A stretch of DNA of 5,589 nucleotides, from positions 1 through 5,589 of the forward strand of contig CAMFZO010000105.1 in assembly GCA_946006895.1 (NCBI GenBank). The letters are read 5' to 3'. Both the position numbers and the translations under genes were made by a program. This DNA comes from an uncultured Clostridia bacterium (lineage in GTDB: Bacteria > Bacillota > Clostridia > Oscillospirales > Oscillospiraceae). The notes under the pieces are model-generated. The model was not told where the DNA came from and searched no databases. It saw nothing but the letters and a program-made list of their open reading frames with translations. This document shows positions 4,811-5,589 of the stretch, piece by piece; position 1 is the first letter of the stretch; each line of letters starts with the position of its first letter.

Positions 4811-5473
4811 TCAGAACAGCGCGGCAAGCATCCAGTCCCGCAGCAGCGCCACGGCGAAATAGCCCGCCGTCATACCGGCCACCATCACACCGCAGACCGC
4901 CGGGGTCAGACGGATGCTGAACACCTGCGTCACCAGCATAAAAAAGGAAAGTGCCCACGCCGCAAAGCTCACAACGCAGAAAACGGTGAAGACCGTCTGG
5001 TGGAACAGGGACAGCACCACGGACAACGCCACGACGGTCACGGGCAAGACGGCGCCGGTGCCGATGGCAGCCACCACGCTGCGCACGTCCACCCGCATCC
5101 GGGCCATGGCGGTCAGGGCGTAGAGCAGCAGGAAGGTCAGCACCGCCGCGATGACAGGGGCGAAAAGCCCGGTGACGAGCCATTGGACGGCGGCCCGGGT
5201 GATTCTGCTTGCGGCGTAGCGCAGGGTCAGCACCAGCACGGACAGCAGGCTCACCGCTACCGACGCCAGAAGCAAGGTCAGGCCGCTGCGGAAATCCCGG
5301 CGTTCGGCGCTGCGCCGCATGGCACCCACCGGATCCCTCAGGCAGCCCAGCCAGAGCTGGAGAAAGCCGTCGAGAGAGCGTTCCGCCCGCACCCGGCCGC
5401 CGGTCTTTGTTTCACAGGAGCAGACGCCGCTCTCCGGCATCGGTCTGCCGCATTTGTTGCAATAGTCTGCCAT
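4811..5473 (-). CDS. Zinc-ribbon, Yip1-like five-pass membrane protein
   Basis: This is a 220-residue membrane protein of unknown function. It begins with a short metal-binding knuckle: Cys5-x-x-Cys8, then Cys18-x-Cys20, a zinc-ribbon-like arrangement whose second half is CxC rather than the usual CxxC. After a basic linker and an amphipathic stretch containing FLQLWLGCLRDPVGAMR (37-53), five hydrophobic segments follow near 64-85, 97-123, 132-156, 158-184 and 190-211. The DP motif before five membrane spans is typical of bacterial Yip1/YIP1-domain proteins. The ATG at 5471-5473 is preceded by GGAGGG at six bases. It is first in a two-gene unit with the YjjG-like nucleotidase. The family assignment rests on topology and motif, not on strong identity. 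Confidence 0.75.
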   Translation of the reverse strand: MADYCNKCGRPMPESGVCSCETKTGGRVRAERSLDGFLQLWLGCLRDPVGAMRRSAERRDFRSGLTLLLASVAVSLLSVLVLTLRYAASRITRAAVQWLVTGLFAPVIAAVLTFLLLYALTAMARMRVDVRSVVAAIGTGAVLPVTVVALSVVLSLFHQTVFTVFCVVSFAAWALSFFMLVTQVFSIRLTPAVCGVMVAGMTAGYFAVALLRDWMLAALF

Positions 5474-5513
5474 AGAAGTCCCTCCAAAAATCGTTCGTTT
5501 TTTATATTTTGTT

Positions 5514-5543
5514 ATTATAATAAAAAAACGCCGCCGGTGTCAA
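5514..5543 (-). promoter_or_regulatory. Consensus sigma-A promoter for the Yip1-like/YjjG-like unit
   Basis: On the minus strand, a perfect TTGACA (5543-5538) and a perfect TATAAT (5519-5514) are 18 bases apart. The start would be near 5507, giving a leader of about 34 bases. The spacer is GC-rich near the -35 and T-rich near the -10. Both hexamers match consensus, so the unit is probably expressed constitutively in growing cells. Confidence 0.8.
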
Positions 5544-5589
5544 TCCTCGGATAAATTTTGCAGAACCCCTTTTCACAAGGACAAACCCA

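Noticed and set aside
4307..5554. 415-codon open frame on the plus strand
   Set aside because: It lies opposite two well-supported minus-strand genes and runs through their promoter. Its translation is rich in His, Gln and Gly with no recognisable domain, as expected of an antisense shadow in GC-rich DNA.

Overview
The window looks like a chromosomal segment of a spore-forming Firmicute of the class Clostridia. The reasons are a SpoIVB-type sporulation protease, strong AGGAGG-type ribosome binding sites, sigma-A promoters of TTGACA/TATAAT type, and a glycine riboswitch with an intrinsic terminator. The GC-rich coding sequence, together with GC-rich palindromic repeats between genes, suggests an Oscillospiraceae-like gut lineage; that placement is inference. 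All five supported genes lie on the minus strand, so transcription runs from high to low coordinates. I see no phage, plasmid, CRISPR or tRNA signals.

Layout in the direction of transcription. (1) 5589-4124: a near-consensus promoter (5514-5543) drives a two-gene unit: a zinc-ribbon/Yip1-like membrane protein, then a YjjG/YfnB-type HAD nucleotidase whose Shine-Dalgarno sequence overlaps the upstream stop codon. (2) 4123-3735: a short spacer, a second sigma-A promoter (4010-4037), a tandem glycine riboswitch (about 3831-3981) and an intrinsic terminator (3768-3806) just ahead of the next ribosome binding site. (3) 3734-1636: glyA (serine hydroxymethyltransferase), then a Cof-type HAD phosphatase 14 bases downstream. 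(4) 1635-1354: a weak and a strong terminator, a short palindrome, a possible sporulation-type promoter and a leader hairpin. (5) 1353-403: a compact SpoIVB-like S55 serine protease with its PDZ domain and catalytic residues intact. (6) 402-1: no gene; nested palindromes and repeat ends sharing a GTAGGGGC motif.

The most informative part is the riboswitch-glyA junction. GlyA interconverts serine and glycine, and the leader senses glycine. The terminator does not reuse the P1 stem of the second aptamer. Instead, an 8-base stretch inside that aptamer (CUCAUUUA) is perfectly complementary to the 5' arm of the terminator (UAAAUGAG). This suggests that the aptamer competes with an antiterminator, so that glycine would switch glyA OFF, the opposite of the classical activating gcvT switch. 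Alternative folds exist, so the direction of control is a prediction. The rest of the window is ordinary housekeeping and sporulation content. I did not find evidence of a wholly new system.
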